A stretch of DNA of 64,000 nt. Source: Nemertoderma westbladi. Lineage: Eukaryota; Xenacoelomorpha; Nemertodermatida; Nemertodermatidae. Position numbers and translations under genes: made by a program. The notes under the pieces were generated by a model, which was not told where the DNA came from, did not search any database, and saw only the letters and a program-made list of their open reading frames with translations. The stretch covers positions 1 to 64,000 of the forward strand of contig JAUCBJ010001930.1 in NCBI GenBank assembly GCA_032718475.1. Reading direction: 5' to 3'. Shown here in pieces: positions 1-10,977 of this stretch (the stretch's first letter is position 1; each line of letters begins with the position of its first letter).

Positions 1-1
1 A

Positions 2-2758
2 GAAGGCACTGATGTTGCCAAGGGAACGGTAGAGTGCTTGCAACGCGGTGGATTTCGGCTAACCAAATTCACTAGTATCTCCCGTAAGTTTCTGGAATCG
101 ATCCCGGTAGAAGACCGAGGTGTTAAAGATCTGGACCTCATCAAGGACGATCTTCCAGAAACCAAAACACTTGGCTTAAAATGGGACACGGAGAGAGATA
201 TCTTGTTTTTCCAGTTAAAACAGCGAGATAATCCAGTTAGAACTAAACGGATTTGTCTAAGTATCCTGAGCACTTATTTTGATCCATTGGGATATATTAG
301 CCCAGTTATATAGGTTTTTTCGGAGCTTAGTGCAACAAATGTGGCTTGAAAACCACTCGTGGGACGATCCACTTAAGGGAGAACTACTAAAGAAGTGGAT
401 GAAATGGGAAGATTCTTTACCATCCATCGAGAACTTTACGATTTCCCGTTCATATTTTGGTCACGTTCTCCCCACGTATTCCTATCAACTCCATGTATTT
501 GGAGACGCCAGCGATATGGGAATAGGTATAGTAGCCTACCTGAGGGTTGAAACTCCGGACGGAATTAAAGTTGCCTTGGTCGCCTCTAAGGCCCTAATAA
601 ACAACAAATTACGAGTTCCTCGAGCGGAGTTAAAGGCAGCTCTATACGCTACAGCCATCGGCCGGAATGTAACAGAACAGGTCGACTATCCACTGGAGAA
701 AACTGTCTATTGGACTGATGCTTTACTCATTCTGGAGTATATAACAAATGAAGTCTGTCAGTTTAGCGTCTTCGTTACCAACAGAGTAGCCATTATACTT
801 AGTCGCTCTAATGTAGATCAATGGAGACATTGCCCTGGGACGTTCAATCCAGCCGACATCGCCTCCAGAGGAGCAACTCGTCAAGAACTGATAGATACTC
901 CAGATTGGTTAGGCGGACCCGACTTCCTAAGTAAAGAAGAGGATGAATGGCCTCCTCATCTCACCACGGCAGTGATTAGACAAGCCAAGGGAGCGGAGAA
1001 AGTCAATCCTAAAACCCGGACAAGTAAATCAAAGTTATTTAAACCCGTGATAGATCTGTCTGTACTACACATTTCCGGGGACGACGCTGTGCATCTAAAC
1101 TCCCCCACCACAAATAAATCTGTTGTGGAAATTAGAGAAAGAGACTGGAAATCTGGAACACCAGACGTCTCGCAGGGACTCTCACCTCTCCTGCAGAGAG
1201 TGATAAAGCACTATAGCTCCTGGAACCGTCGTGTATTTGAAGCGATGCTTCCATCATCACTACTCCAGGACGAAGATCGCTAGTGATACCGCTCCACTGA
1301 CATCTGCGCAGGTCCATGCTATTAAAGATCTTCCCAAATACAAAGTGTCGGTTAGGTTTCTGAAGGAGAAGATCAGTTACCAGGAGCATGAAGAAACCAA
1401 TAAGCAGATACTGAGACTCCTGCAATGCTATGAAGATTCCGATAAGTATTTCCTGTTGTTGAGAAATCCACAGATGCGCTTAAGGGATCGTTTCTCTAGC
1501 ACAATTATAGATGGGTTAATACGTGTTGGAGGGAGACTAACTAATGCTCCATTGTCCTTTGACACTAAATTTCCCCTACTCATTAGAAATCTTGAAATAC
1601 AAATCAAGATGATTGTAGATGTTCACAGTAGGCTTTACCATGAACCAAGTTCTTAGGAACTGTATACCCTGTAGGAAAGCATTCAGTATGCCTTTAACAC
1701 AGCGAGAGACAGAATTACCTAAGGAACGAGTAAGCTTCTATGAACCACCCTTTACTAATACTGGTGTGGATTTATTTGGCCCTATTGAAGTATATCGTGC
1801 TAGAACTATAGTCAAGCGATGGTGTGTCATCTTTGTCTGTATGACTTGTAGAGCGATCCATCTAGATATGGTGAACGATCTATCTACCAACAGCTTTATA
1901 CTGAGTTTACACTGACAGATCGCTCGCTTTGGAACTAGCAACACGATGAGATCTGATAAGGGAACGAACTTCATTGGCGCCAATAATGAGATCAAGGCTT
2001 ACGTTAAAGATTGGAACCAAAGACAGGTGGATGATCAGCTAAGGGTAACAGCATCTAGCTGGACCTTCAACGCCGCCGACGCCCCTTGGTGGGGAGGAAG
2101 TTGGGAGAGATTAATAAGGAGCGTAAAGACCGCATTTATCTTTATAGTGCTTTGCCGCGCGTATCTTACCAACAAACTTTTGCGGACGTTAATGGAGGAA
2201 ATCGCCGCCTATCTTAACGAGAGACCGTTTATGCCAGTCTCATCGAGCCCCGACTCCCTAGAAGCGCTAACACCCGCGCATTTCCTACTGAAGAAACTGG
2301 TAGCCATGCTCCCAAAATCGGAAATCACGGATGAAGACGAATACACTTGGCAACTCATGCAGTTATTATCCCGTTGTTTTGCTGACCATTTCGAAAAACA
2401 TTATCTGCCTATGCTACAACTTCGAACCAAGTGGTTTGCGCAGCAAGAAAACGTCAGCGCCGGAGACATGGTTCTTATTGTGGAATCAGATCTTCCATGT
2501 AAGCGGTGGCAGACAGGTTGTATCATCGAGACTCATATATCCAATAATGGTTTAGTGCGATCAGTAGAACTTGTCGTCATGCGACGTAACTTTAAGAAAC
2601 CTGGAATTGTATTCGAAACACAGCAGCTCAATCGCCCAATTGGTCGTTTATGTTTACTGGAACGAGACAGAGAGCTATCCGGAAACTATGGAAGGCAAGA
2701 TACTCTTCCCACGACCACTTCCCTAATCCAACAAACATCTAGGAACTCCCCAACGTAA
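2..2758 (+). pseudogene. pol: BEL/Pao pol remnant: RT C-terminus, RNase H, integrase, DUF5641-like tail
   Basis: The polyprotein would reverse-transcribe the element RNA, degrade the template and integrate the cDNA. The frame is open from base 2. RT end: GGFRLTKF, LGLKWDTE and the BEL hallmark YFDPLGYISPV (about 38-310). RNase H-like: VFGDASDMGIG, PRAELKAAL, WTDALL, then QWRHCPGTFNPADIASRG (about 490-900). Integrase: RVGGRL, a damaged zinc-binding segment (about 1620-1680), GVDLFGP (first D, near 1768), RSDKGTNF (second D, near 1950) and GSWERLIRSVK (E, near 2100). DUF5641-like tail about 2400-2590. Frameshifts lie near 310, 1270 and 1640, and an in-frame TGA at 1913-1915. It cannot make an intact enzyme. 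The family assignment is secure from the motif order. Confidence 0.9.
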
Positions 2759-4467
2759 CAACGCACGGAGTGGGTGTGTGACTATATTATTTTATATTTG
2801 TTTTTATTATTTTTATATTTATGTATGTATTATTATGTAATTTTATTATAATCGTTTTCTTTAATTTTATTTAGTAGAATGTTATTTAGCGATTATTCAG
2901 TAGATTAGTGCAATATATATATTCGTGTTTATTACTTAATTACTTACATTATATATTTAGTGCAACGGCGAGAAATAATTATTTTTCTCTTTCCTTACTG
3001 TCCGTATCATATTATAAATACGTGACTACAGTAAGATGAAATGTCCGTACTTATTAAAGTACAATAAAGCTCCTACTATACTCAAGTATTATTGGTAAGT
3101 AGAGTATTAGGAATGCAAAGTTCAGATCCTCGTGTCTCGGCTAAATCAAGCTCTGGGTAGACCTTGGAACCGACTTGCCTCTTCTCACTGACATTGCTTC
3201 TTGCAATATTGCTCTCATACCGTATATTAAATAATACATATAGTAGCGTGATGTCCCTTTAACAGTAGCGTGAAACGCAAAATAAATCTGTTAAACCCTT
3301 TGACCATCTGTAATACTATTCGATTAAGATATTGCGGCACCCACCGATATGCTTGAAAGACAAAATTCTAGAATCAGTGGTTAACGTCCCCAGACAAGTT
3401 CTGGAATTATTCGGTGCCCATCTTGAATATTAATTATTTAATATTTACAAAATCTGTTAAAACAAATGTTACAATAGCGTAAATGCTAAGAAATTAACTC
3501 TAGAAAATCTATAAATCAAAATCTGTTACAATTTAGATCCTCTAAAATTCTAGTCGATTAAGAAATCGCAGCACTTACCGATACTCTTAAAAGGACAAAT
3601 TTCCTAGAATTAAGGATCCTAATTCCCAGACATGCTCTGGAATAAAATTGTGTCTATTTTAATATTAAATAATAAAATTTACGGGAATAAATTTAAATTC
3701 ATATCCTCTCATGAATTTGATAAATTGTCATTTTATACAATTTATAACATTCCCAAAATTCCATTAATTAATAGATCATGGGAGCGGAGATTCACCCTAT
3801 TAAATATATTAGTGTGAGAGAATCTCCAATATATAGTCAATAGCCGATAAAATTCTTAAAATCATGTATAAAGGGGAATATTGGCAATTAAAGAATTACT
3901 ATTAAATAGCATCCCAGATCTGTATGCATGAGAATTACCCTAATTCTACTGCTAGCTTTCCATAATGTCACCATAGCAACAACCACGCTAGAATTAGAAA
4001 CGAGTTAAAAGAAAAATAGAAAGCTTGCCCATTGAATAGCATACGGAATAAATAGCACACTGCTAGTATCTAGAGATACATAATAATAACGTGGCATTCT
4101 GGAAGGCACTTGACTAACGAACAAATGGCCCGAATGTGTACAATTTGTGACAGTTGTGCGGAATTTGTGCATTTATAGGTGAATGTTACTACTAAAGTGT
4201 GTTTACAGTAGCGAGTCGCAGTTGTGAAAGTAGCCCTACCTCTGTAGCAAGAACCTGAAGTAAATCTAAGCCCTTGGGACGGACAGTGGAGTGACTCACG
4301 CTGGTTATTGTTGTCGTTGTGTAGCTACTACGTTGGCGAGAGGCACAGCGGCGACAGTACATCAGCGCTGAGGATCTTGCGCTGTCCGGGGGCATTGAGG
4401 GGTAGTCAGCGAAGACCGCTAGCCTAAATATAATTAATTATAATATAGATAAACTCATATAGCAGCT
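2759..4467 (+). other. Non-coding spacer between BEL-1 pol and ORF3
   Basis: No convincing gene. The stretch is AT-rich and collinear with 58038-59498 of BEL-2, with many substitutions and small indels, so it is a conserved internal part of the element. Shared blocks include tagtagcgtgatgtccct (near 3241 and 58513) and the region just before ORF3 (gtgtttacagtagc, near 4200 and 59232). It may carry a splice acceptor or internal promoter for ORF3, but none can be proven from sequence. Confidence 0.7.
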
Positions 4468-6189
4468 ATGACTGAGTTGATAGAAGATGATCTTGGTATC
4501 AGGGAGCGATATACCCTACCATTGCAAGCGTTTGTTGATAGTTTAATACGCGGCGACGCTAGTCAACCCACTACGGAGGACGATGGCCATTATATTGAAC
4601 CGCCAATGTTAAAGGAACAGCTCACGCTTGAATTGGACTATAGAAAATTCACCGCTTGCTATACGCATCGTAATGGTACGTATATGGACTTCTTAACTAC
4701 TGGTCATCCTATCGATTTACACGATATGGACGATGTAGACACCGAAAGGGAAATGGTTCTATTTAAATATCATACCCAGCGGAGTCGGAACGATAAACTG
4801 AGAATCGAACACGAAAATTCTATTCGAAACCAACTCGAAAGAGAAGACGTTGAAGAGCCGGATAAATGCAGTGACTTCAACGAATATCTGGAATTGTTGA
4901 GAGAAACATATCTCAATATAGCCGCCAGTCAACAAAATCTCGAAACTTTATATCCTCAAGGTATACATCATGACCTATGATAGAACTCAAACGACTCTAT
5001 TTCACTATGATGTATCTTACCGCCGATCGACCGCTACTTGTTGTAATGGATAGCTTCTAACAGATGGAGGAATATTGTAAAACTGGAGAAAGATCACCTG
5101 CGTTTCCCCTACAAGACGTGCATCTTTGGTATTATTGCGATGAATGCCCTAGACCCAACCAACAAACGGAAAGACATAAACATCCACGGAGACGTTGCAC
5201 TAAACACAGTTTTACTCGTTATACTTACGGGAGTTTCGAGCGAAACTTGTTCGACGTATCACCCACGCTCGCTCGACTCAAACGATCCTTAAATAAACCG
5301 ATGATCAGAGTTCCGGAATACTGGGTCAGACCTCCTCATTCCCTGGTGAGACCTCAGACTCTTGATCCTAATAGTATGACGGATCCTCCTGAACTGTACT
5401 CATTGTTCAAAGATCTAGTGTTACCCGAACAATTAGTCGGTGGCACTCCGGTTGTGGGCTCCCTAGATATTCGCCCATCCTACCTAGCCAGATTGGGACG
5501 CGGACATTTAATATCGCCGTTCAACCCATATAATCGTCCTAGATTAACCCCGATACAACCTGTCACCGAGGTGGAGGAGAGAGTTGTACGAAACGCGTTA
5601 GACACTATTCGACAAAAGATTGGAAAAGGAACCTACGATTGTTTAGAGAAATGTAAATTGCAGCAACAAGTCCAAGCGGTAAACGAATTAGCTTTATCTC
5701 AGTTCGATTGGGAAATCCAGAATCTCTAAGAAGATATCGAACTTGGACGATCCTGCTCTCTGAAAGAGTTTTGGACGAATGCTTCCAACAAGAAGCGGAG
5801 GAAAATCAGCTCGAGGAGAAGCATATCGATTCCGACAGAGCCCGAGAACGCGAGTTGGAAAGAACCATCAAACCGAGGAAATTTCTCACTACACACGGTC
5901 AACCTACCGCTCTCTCGTGCAAACGACCCATCAGGAACCAGTAAGAGCTGCTGTCTTGAAACGCGCTCTAAAGGTTGTTCGATCTCGTTCCACGGAGGTT
6001 GATATCAATCAACCGGGTACCTCGACCGGCGGATACACTGACCGTAATCCTAAACCTTCCGATGCAATTGTATTGCACCCTTTACCCCAGAGTTATAGCC
6101 CTCCTAGTAAAGTGGCTCGCCCCAAAGAGAAAAGGACTCTTGCTTGCCTCAAAAAACTGTGTAAACGCCGTTCACGTAAGAAAGACTAA
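4468..6189 (+). pseudogene. BEL ORF3, extra gene between pol and 3' LTR (unrecognised; frameshifted)
   Basis: I do not recognise this family. Reading pieces are 4468-4980 (ATG; acidic start MTELIEDDLGIRERYTLPLQ), 5064-5729 and 5779-6189. The middle piece has YYCDECPRPN followed by His/Cys-rich and Pro-rich sequence. The end is strongly basic and terminates KRRSRKKD, suggestive of a nuclear-localisation or nucleic-acid-binding tail. I see no signal peptide, furin-type site or transmembrane segment, so an envelope is unlikely despite the env-like position. The BEL-2 homologue (59499-60788) shares the N- and C-terminal parts, with many changes but similar protein sequence. The pieces lie in different frames, so this copy is broken. 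Function unknown. Confidence 0.7.
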
Positions 6190-6267
6190 CTGTTTAGATT
6201 ATTTTTATATTTTAGAAACAGTGATTTTTTATATTTTATAGAATGAAATCCCATTTTCTGGGAGCGG

Positions 6268-7420
6268 TGTAAAAGCTTTTGCGGACATAACAAGTCATTT
6301 TGCCCGCAGTGTACCGTGTAGGTGCTTTTGCGGACATAACAAGTAATTTTGCCCGCAGTGTACCAGTAGGTGTTTTAGCGGACATAACAAGTCATTTTTG
6401 CCGCAATGCTCATAATACTCTAAAAGACTGGAGCTCAGATGACGAAATCTGTCAGCTGATTTACTGTCAACGTGGAACCTTTCTTTGTTCTAGCTCAGCC
6501 AATCAGAGCGATTTTCATTTTATGTTGGACAAGGGCTTAGGTAAAACCGCGCAATGCATTATGGTTTTTGTTTACTTTTTCTGAGACTCAGAACACCGGC
6601 TTAGAGTTCTTCTGTGCTTCTGTGGAAGTTTTAAACTTTGGCCAAACATTAGATGGCTTTGATTACAAGAACGTAAATCTATTATCGGCAACTTCATGGA
6701 CTGCAACGCATTACCGATCAATTCTGTTCACCGCACTATTTTACTTCTGTTTACTGTCTGTTATTAATTGCTGTATATTGATGGATATGTTGTTATATTT
6801 GGAGAATAACAATAAATAATCATAAAACCCCCAATCTTCTTGATTACTGAAGGTTAGAAGGACCGGTTACCTGTAGCAATTGCGACTTACATTATAGTGG
6901 TTTTTGTGTGAGTTAAATGCTATTTCATAATCCCTACATGTGTCAGTTGCTATCCTCCTTATATATGATCAAATTCAGTGACGGTCGGCAGATCAGTGTG
7001 AAGTAGTGTGAAGTCGTGTGAAGTAGTGTAACAGACAATAAAGCATCTCCTAAAGAATGCGCTATTTACGAAACTCAGTAGCCATCTCGTTGTGTTTAGT
7101 ATAAGTCATAACTCTGTTTTATATACTTAAAGCGCCACGTCCTAAATGAACTGTTAATATTTCCCCAAAAGTAAATAATATTGTCAGAGATTATATAGTA
7201 ACGATCAATCGAATAATACAGTAGGTCTGCACCGCAATAACATTCAAAGCACCCGAATCCAGTCTCCCTTAACAGTGGGTGAATGATTGCGCATAGACTG
7301 GCTTCGGCTAATGTAACTTCATGTGCACTAAATAATTGTTATAGGCTAAAGTTGATTTATAAAACAAGAGGACACCTAAAATTGGCAGGTTAAACTGCTA
7401 AAGGTCTGAAAGCGCGAACA
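6268..7420 (+). repeat. BEL-1 3' LTR (1153 bp)
   Basis: Begins tgtaaaagctttt directly after the purine tract gggagcgg and ends gcgcgaaca, giving TG...CA termini. The same ends define the BEL-2 LTRs. The first 130 bp hold three imperfect ~50-bp tandem repeats (core gcggacataacaagt at about 6279, 6329 and 6379), probably a U3 enhancer-like array. A CCAAT-type box (gccaatcagagcg) lies near 6500. An aataaa-like signal (acaataaagca) near 7035 follows a short gtgtgaagt repeat. Confidence 0.9.
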
Positions 7421-8370
7421 TGGCGGTAGGTAGGTCTACAGTGTAGGTAGGCTTACTCGGTTACTCACACATTTATTTAACAAAAGCTTTGGTGGAGCAA
7501 GTGGCGTTCTTTTGGCGTTATGTAGGTCTACAGTGTAGGTAGGCTTACTCACACATTTATTTAACAAAAGCTTTGGTGGAGCAAGTGGGGTTCTTTTGGC
7601 GGTAGGTAGGTCTACAGTGTAGGTAGGCTTACTCACAAATTTATTTAACAAAAGCTTTGGTGGAGCAAGTGGGGTTCTTTTGGCGGTAGGTAGGTCTACA
7701 GTGCATACTGCATACACATTTATTTAAGAAAAGCTTTGGTGGAGCAAGTGGGGTTCTTTTGGCGGTAGGTAGGTCTACAGTGTAGGTAGGCTTACTCACA
7801 CATTTATTTAACAAAAGCTTTGGTGGAGCAAGGGGGTTCTTTTGACGGTAGGAAGGTCTACAGTGCATACTGCATACGCATTTATTTAACAAAAGCTTTG
7901 GTGGAGCAAGTGGGGGTCTTTTGGCGGTAGGTAGGTCTACAGTGTAGGTAGGCTTACTCACACATTTATTTAACAAAAGCTTTGGTGGAGCAAGGGGGTT
8001 CTTTTGGCGGTAGGTAGGTCTACAGTGCATACTGCATACACATTTATTTAACAAAAGCTTTGGTGGAGCAAGTGGGGGTCTTTTGGCGGTAGGTAGGTCT
8101 ACAGTGTAGGTAGGCTTACTCACACATTTATTTAACAAAAGCTTTGGTGGAGCAAGTGGGGTTCTTTTGGCGGTAGGTAGGTCTACAGTGCATACTGCAT
8201 ACACATTTATTTAACAAAAGCTTTGGTGGAGCAAGTGGGGGTCTTTTGGCGGTAGGTAGGTCTACAGTGTAGGTAGGCTTACTCACACATTTATTTAACA
8301 AAAGCTTTGGTGGAGCAAGGGGGGGTCTTTTGGTGGTAGGTAGGTCTACAGTGCATACTGCAAACACATT
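7421..8370 (+). repeat. Alternating minisatellite of ~84-bp and ~78-bp units
   Basis: Eleven copies of the anchor caaaagctttggtggagcaa occur at 7481, 7565, 7649, 7728, 7812, 7890, 7974, 8052, 8136, 8215 and 8299. Spacings are 84, 84, 79, 84, 78, 84, 78, 84, 79, 84. Long units contain gtaggtaggcttactcacac, short ones gcatactgcatacaca, giving a dimeric higher-order repeat of about 162 bp. The minus strand is open through most of the array, with a dibasic KR in many units. The array starts at the base after the BEL-1 LTR. Confidence 0.95.
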
Positions 8371-8731
8371 AATTTAGTGAAATAAGTGGAATTTTGGGGG
8401 CAGGTGGAGCGGAGTAAACTAATTTATTTCGAAAAAGTTACTTTTATATTATTATTATTATCAACGTGTAATTTGATGCAATCTGTAGTTTGAACAGTGT
8501 ATCTTGACAGATAGGATACGGATGTGTGAGAGAAGTTGAGACGCAGAGATGTTACAGAAGTCAAATGTGCTAACAACCAAACTGAATCTTGATTTGCCCC
8601 AATCGTACTTATAGTCGAACGCAATTAGCAGGTTTTGGTTTACACTTTAACAGCAAAAGTTAGTTGTAAGTGTAATTAGAACTTCAGTGGTTTTACAAAC
8701 ACAGTGATTCTGCATTAAATATCAAACTTAC

Positions 8732-8836
8732 ATTGTCTCTTTCAACCAATTCGCTTGAGTTCCCATGGCTCTCTCCCAGACACTCCACAGCTAAAAGAGC
8801 TGCAAGAGTCAAAGTTAGAAGAGTTTCCTTGAACAT
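8732..8836 (-). CDS. Possible first exon of a secreted protein (signal peptide, then splice donor)
   Basis: Too short for usual ORF calling. On the minus strand an ATG (8836-8834) opens 35 codons beginning MFKETLLTLTLAALLAVECL, a good secretory signal: charged start, Leu/Ala core, small residues before a likely cleavage site near CLG. It continues ESHGNSSELVERDN and ends exactly at a consensus donor GTAAGT (8731-8726). The next exon would lie at lower coordinates. A phase-0 continuation starting YDWGKSRF after an AG near 8610 is open for about 46 codons, but I cannot confirm it. The minisatellite beyond could be intronic or repeat-coding. Could be a chance ORF; no family recognised. Confidence 0.4.
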
Positions 8837-9461
8837 TTTAGGGTTTACAAAATACATCATGCACTAAAATACACGTTCGTGAGGCCTTCGCGCAGCACGA
8901 GGCTTAGTTATGAGATACAGATTAATATTCTACTGTATCACAAACTCGGTATTAATTAAATTAACCAAACACAAGTAAATCAAAGAGAGCGCAATAACCC
9001 ACCTCTCTTCAACCTCTGCACCACCCGCACTCCAACCAACTCAAACGAGCACACAGGATTGAGGAAAGGCAGGTATTATCAGGGAATTTGAGTTTTAAAA
9101 GTTATATGTTACATTTATTTTTAATATTACACAATATACAACTGGAGCGATTCACAAATATGCAAACAGCACAAATTCCTACCAAAATTATTAAAGATCG
9201 CATATTATATAATTTATTTAACCAACAAAGAAATCAATAAACTCATGTTATTGGTAACATGATAAAACTCATGAAGTAATATATATTAAATATTTTAGGC
9301 GTGGCGGCGACCCAATTTGTAAGAAATATAAAACTTACCTTAGGAAGATAATATTGATACTGAAATATTAATTTTTCATGTCAACGCCACTATGAATTTA
9401 TTAAGCTAATTATTCTAAAGAATCACGATTAAATACTCAACCAATAATTTTGTAGGCCTAA
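8837..9461. other. Region without a recognised gene; possible 5' flank of the minus-strand exon
   Basis: AT-rich apart from a small CG-containing patch (ttcgtgaggccttcgcgcag, about 8875-8894), which would lie just upstream of the minus-strand ATG at 8836 and could be its promoter or 5'UTR. Nothing else recognisable. Confidence 0.4.
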
Positions 9462-9768
9462 AGGCCCGTTCACATCCAACAGAACGGTACACCGCGCGGT
9501 GTACCGCAGGGCCAGTGGTACACCGCTGACTGTGAACGACCCAACAGGTAGTTGTGCGCTAAACCACGCGGTTTACCGCAGCCCATTTAAACAATGTTAA
9601 AACAATTAATGTAATTTCCTGTTGAATTCACAGTCCACAGACAGACAATCAGTTACCGCAACGGTACCGTTGGGTGTGAACGGGCTCCGGGTCGTGTACC
9701 TCTGGCTTACCGCTTCAATACCGCTAGACTACTTTACCGCTCACGCACCGTTGGATGTGAATGAGGCT
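9462..9768. mobile_element. PIF/Harbinger-type MITE (307 bp) with TAA target duplication
   Basis: Terminal inverted repeats: aggcccgttcacatccaac at the left and the complement of gttggatgtgaatgaggct at the right (16 of 19 match). The element is flanked by TAA at 9459-9461 and 9769-9771, the 3-bp TWA duplication of PIF/Harbinger transposons. The interior is GC-richer than its surroundings, with many ggtaccgc-like steps, and has no ORF. Non-autonomous. Confidence 0.75.
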
Positions 9769-9770
9769 TA

Positions 9771-9816
9771 AGGTAAACACAATAAGCAAGCTAAACCTTG
9801 CTTATTGTGTTTACCT
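9771..9816. repeat. Perfect 20-bp inverted repeat, 6-bp loop
   Basis: Arm aggtaaacacaataagcaag (9771-9790) is exactly complementary to 9797-9816. It abuts the right end of the MITE. It could be a small hairpin-type MITE remnant or a structured element; no function can be assigned. Confidence 0.9.
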
Positions 9817-10299
9817 AAAACCTTATTTTACCTTAATAGTCTGCCTCATTACATTGCTGCCAAATGAGTAGTGGTTAGTTCGTGGTTGGACTGGATCCCA
9901 GTTAGGCTATGCAATAGCAAGCATGTCTTGGAATAAGGAAGCTAGTGTAGAATGACGGCTGACGGGGTATTTTAATAATTTAATTACGTTCAAATAAATT
10001 AAAAAGACCTATTTATTAAAACTTAAATAATTAACAATTATAAATGAATGGGGTATGGGGATTACAGCTGTGTCGTTTTTAGGTATAATTACTTATATCT
10101 TATGCTATAAAATAATTAATTTCTGTTGAAAGTTATGTTGAAAATGATGTTTTTACCCTACCCAACTTAAGTAAGTATCTGCAATTATCTTAGCTTCTCG
10201 AAGGCCAACACAAACTCTCCTAAAAAGGTGCATTAGATACCAGCCGTTAAATCTGCGGATAGTGGTTTCGGTGAAATAGCATCATGATGCAAGAAGGTA
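9817..10299. other. No recognisable feature
   Basis: AT-rich sequence between the hairpin and the third BEL-like element. No ORF, splice-bounded exon or repeat that I can support. Confidence 0.6.
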
Positions 10300-10842
10300 A
10301 TATATCCTAAAGGCCAGATATATTCGAGGAAGAGGAAGTTCATGAAGGAACTAATGTACAAGCTACTCCGGTTGCGTTGTCGATGCGACACCGTAGGGAA
10401 GATGGATAACAGAGAATAATTAAAGCTCAGAAGATCGGTGAACAATTAAAGAAGATGATTAATATCGAGGAGAGAGGAGGACTTGAGTCGACAATCCGAG
10501 TTACTCGAGATACTGTATCGTTTTCCCGAAAAGCGCGAGGAGGGTTGGGACACATTTTAGCCAAACCAAAAGGGGCGCAGGTTCCTCGTGATCCTGAATT
10601 ACCGGCTTCTAGTGCGTTTCCGAATGTTCTACCAACGGTCGAACCGACTCGTCTTTTGCGATGGATCGGACGTGGTTTTGTCGGTTCAGCGATGAGGCGA
10701 ATTTGCGAAGAAATAGCTGCACCGCCTCCTAACGTTCGAGGTACAATAGTGGCTCGACCCGAGAGTCCAACCTCAGATCTAAATCGCCCATAAGTCGCTT
10801 TCGAGGACGCGGTAGAACTCGATCTAATAAGCGGTAAGATGA
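10300..10842 (+). pseudogene. Unrecognised ORF upstream of a degenerate BEL-like LTR (possible ORF3 relative)
   Basis: The longest open piece is 10455-10793, starting MINIEERGGLESTIRVTRDT. An acidic stretch (FEEEEVHEGTNVQATP) lies just upstream in the same frame after one in-frame stop. Near 10790 a frame change continues into SRFRGRGRTRSNKR and a stop at about 10842. The design (acidic upstream part, Pro-rich middle, Arg-rich end, then purine tract and LTR) parallels BEL ORF3, but clear residue-level similarity is not visible. It may instead be a gag-like remnant. Frameshifted and probably dead. Confidence 0.4.
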
Positions 10843-10977
10843 AGGATTATAGACGGACGGAAGACTCTCGAGCCTTCCTTATTGTTGTTTCATTTATGGA
10901 CATTGTTGTTCTCTATCGATGTTAACGTATTAGTTGAAGAGATTAGACCAGAAGGACGAACTCTATAGTCGTCAGGG

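Larger units (their letters stand above)
1..7420 (+). mobile_element. BEL/Pao LTR retrotransposon BEL-1, 3' half (pol end, ORF3, 3' LTR)
   Basis: The element enters the window inside the reverse transcriptase and runs to the 3' LTR end (TG at 6268, CA at 7420). Order: pol remnant, about 1.7 kb of spacer, ORF3, polypurine tract (gggagcgg before 6268), LTR. The same order recurs in BEL-2 (49811-61863), which confirms that ORF3 and the spacer belong to the element. Several frameshifts in pol and ORF3 mark an old, inactive copy. The 5' half, 5' LTR and left target duplication lie outside the window. Confidence 0.9.

Noticed and set aside
4468-6189. Envelope gene in BEL-1
   Set aside because: The position fits, but no signal peptide, cleavage site or transmembrane segment is visible, and the Cys/His-rich and basic regions argue for nucleic-acid binding.
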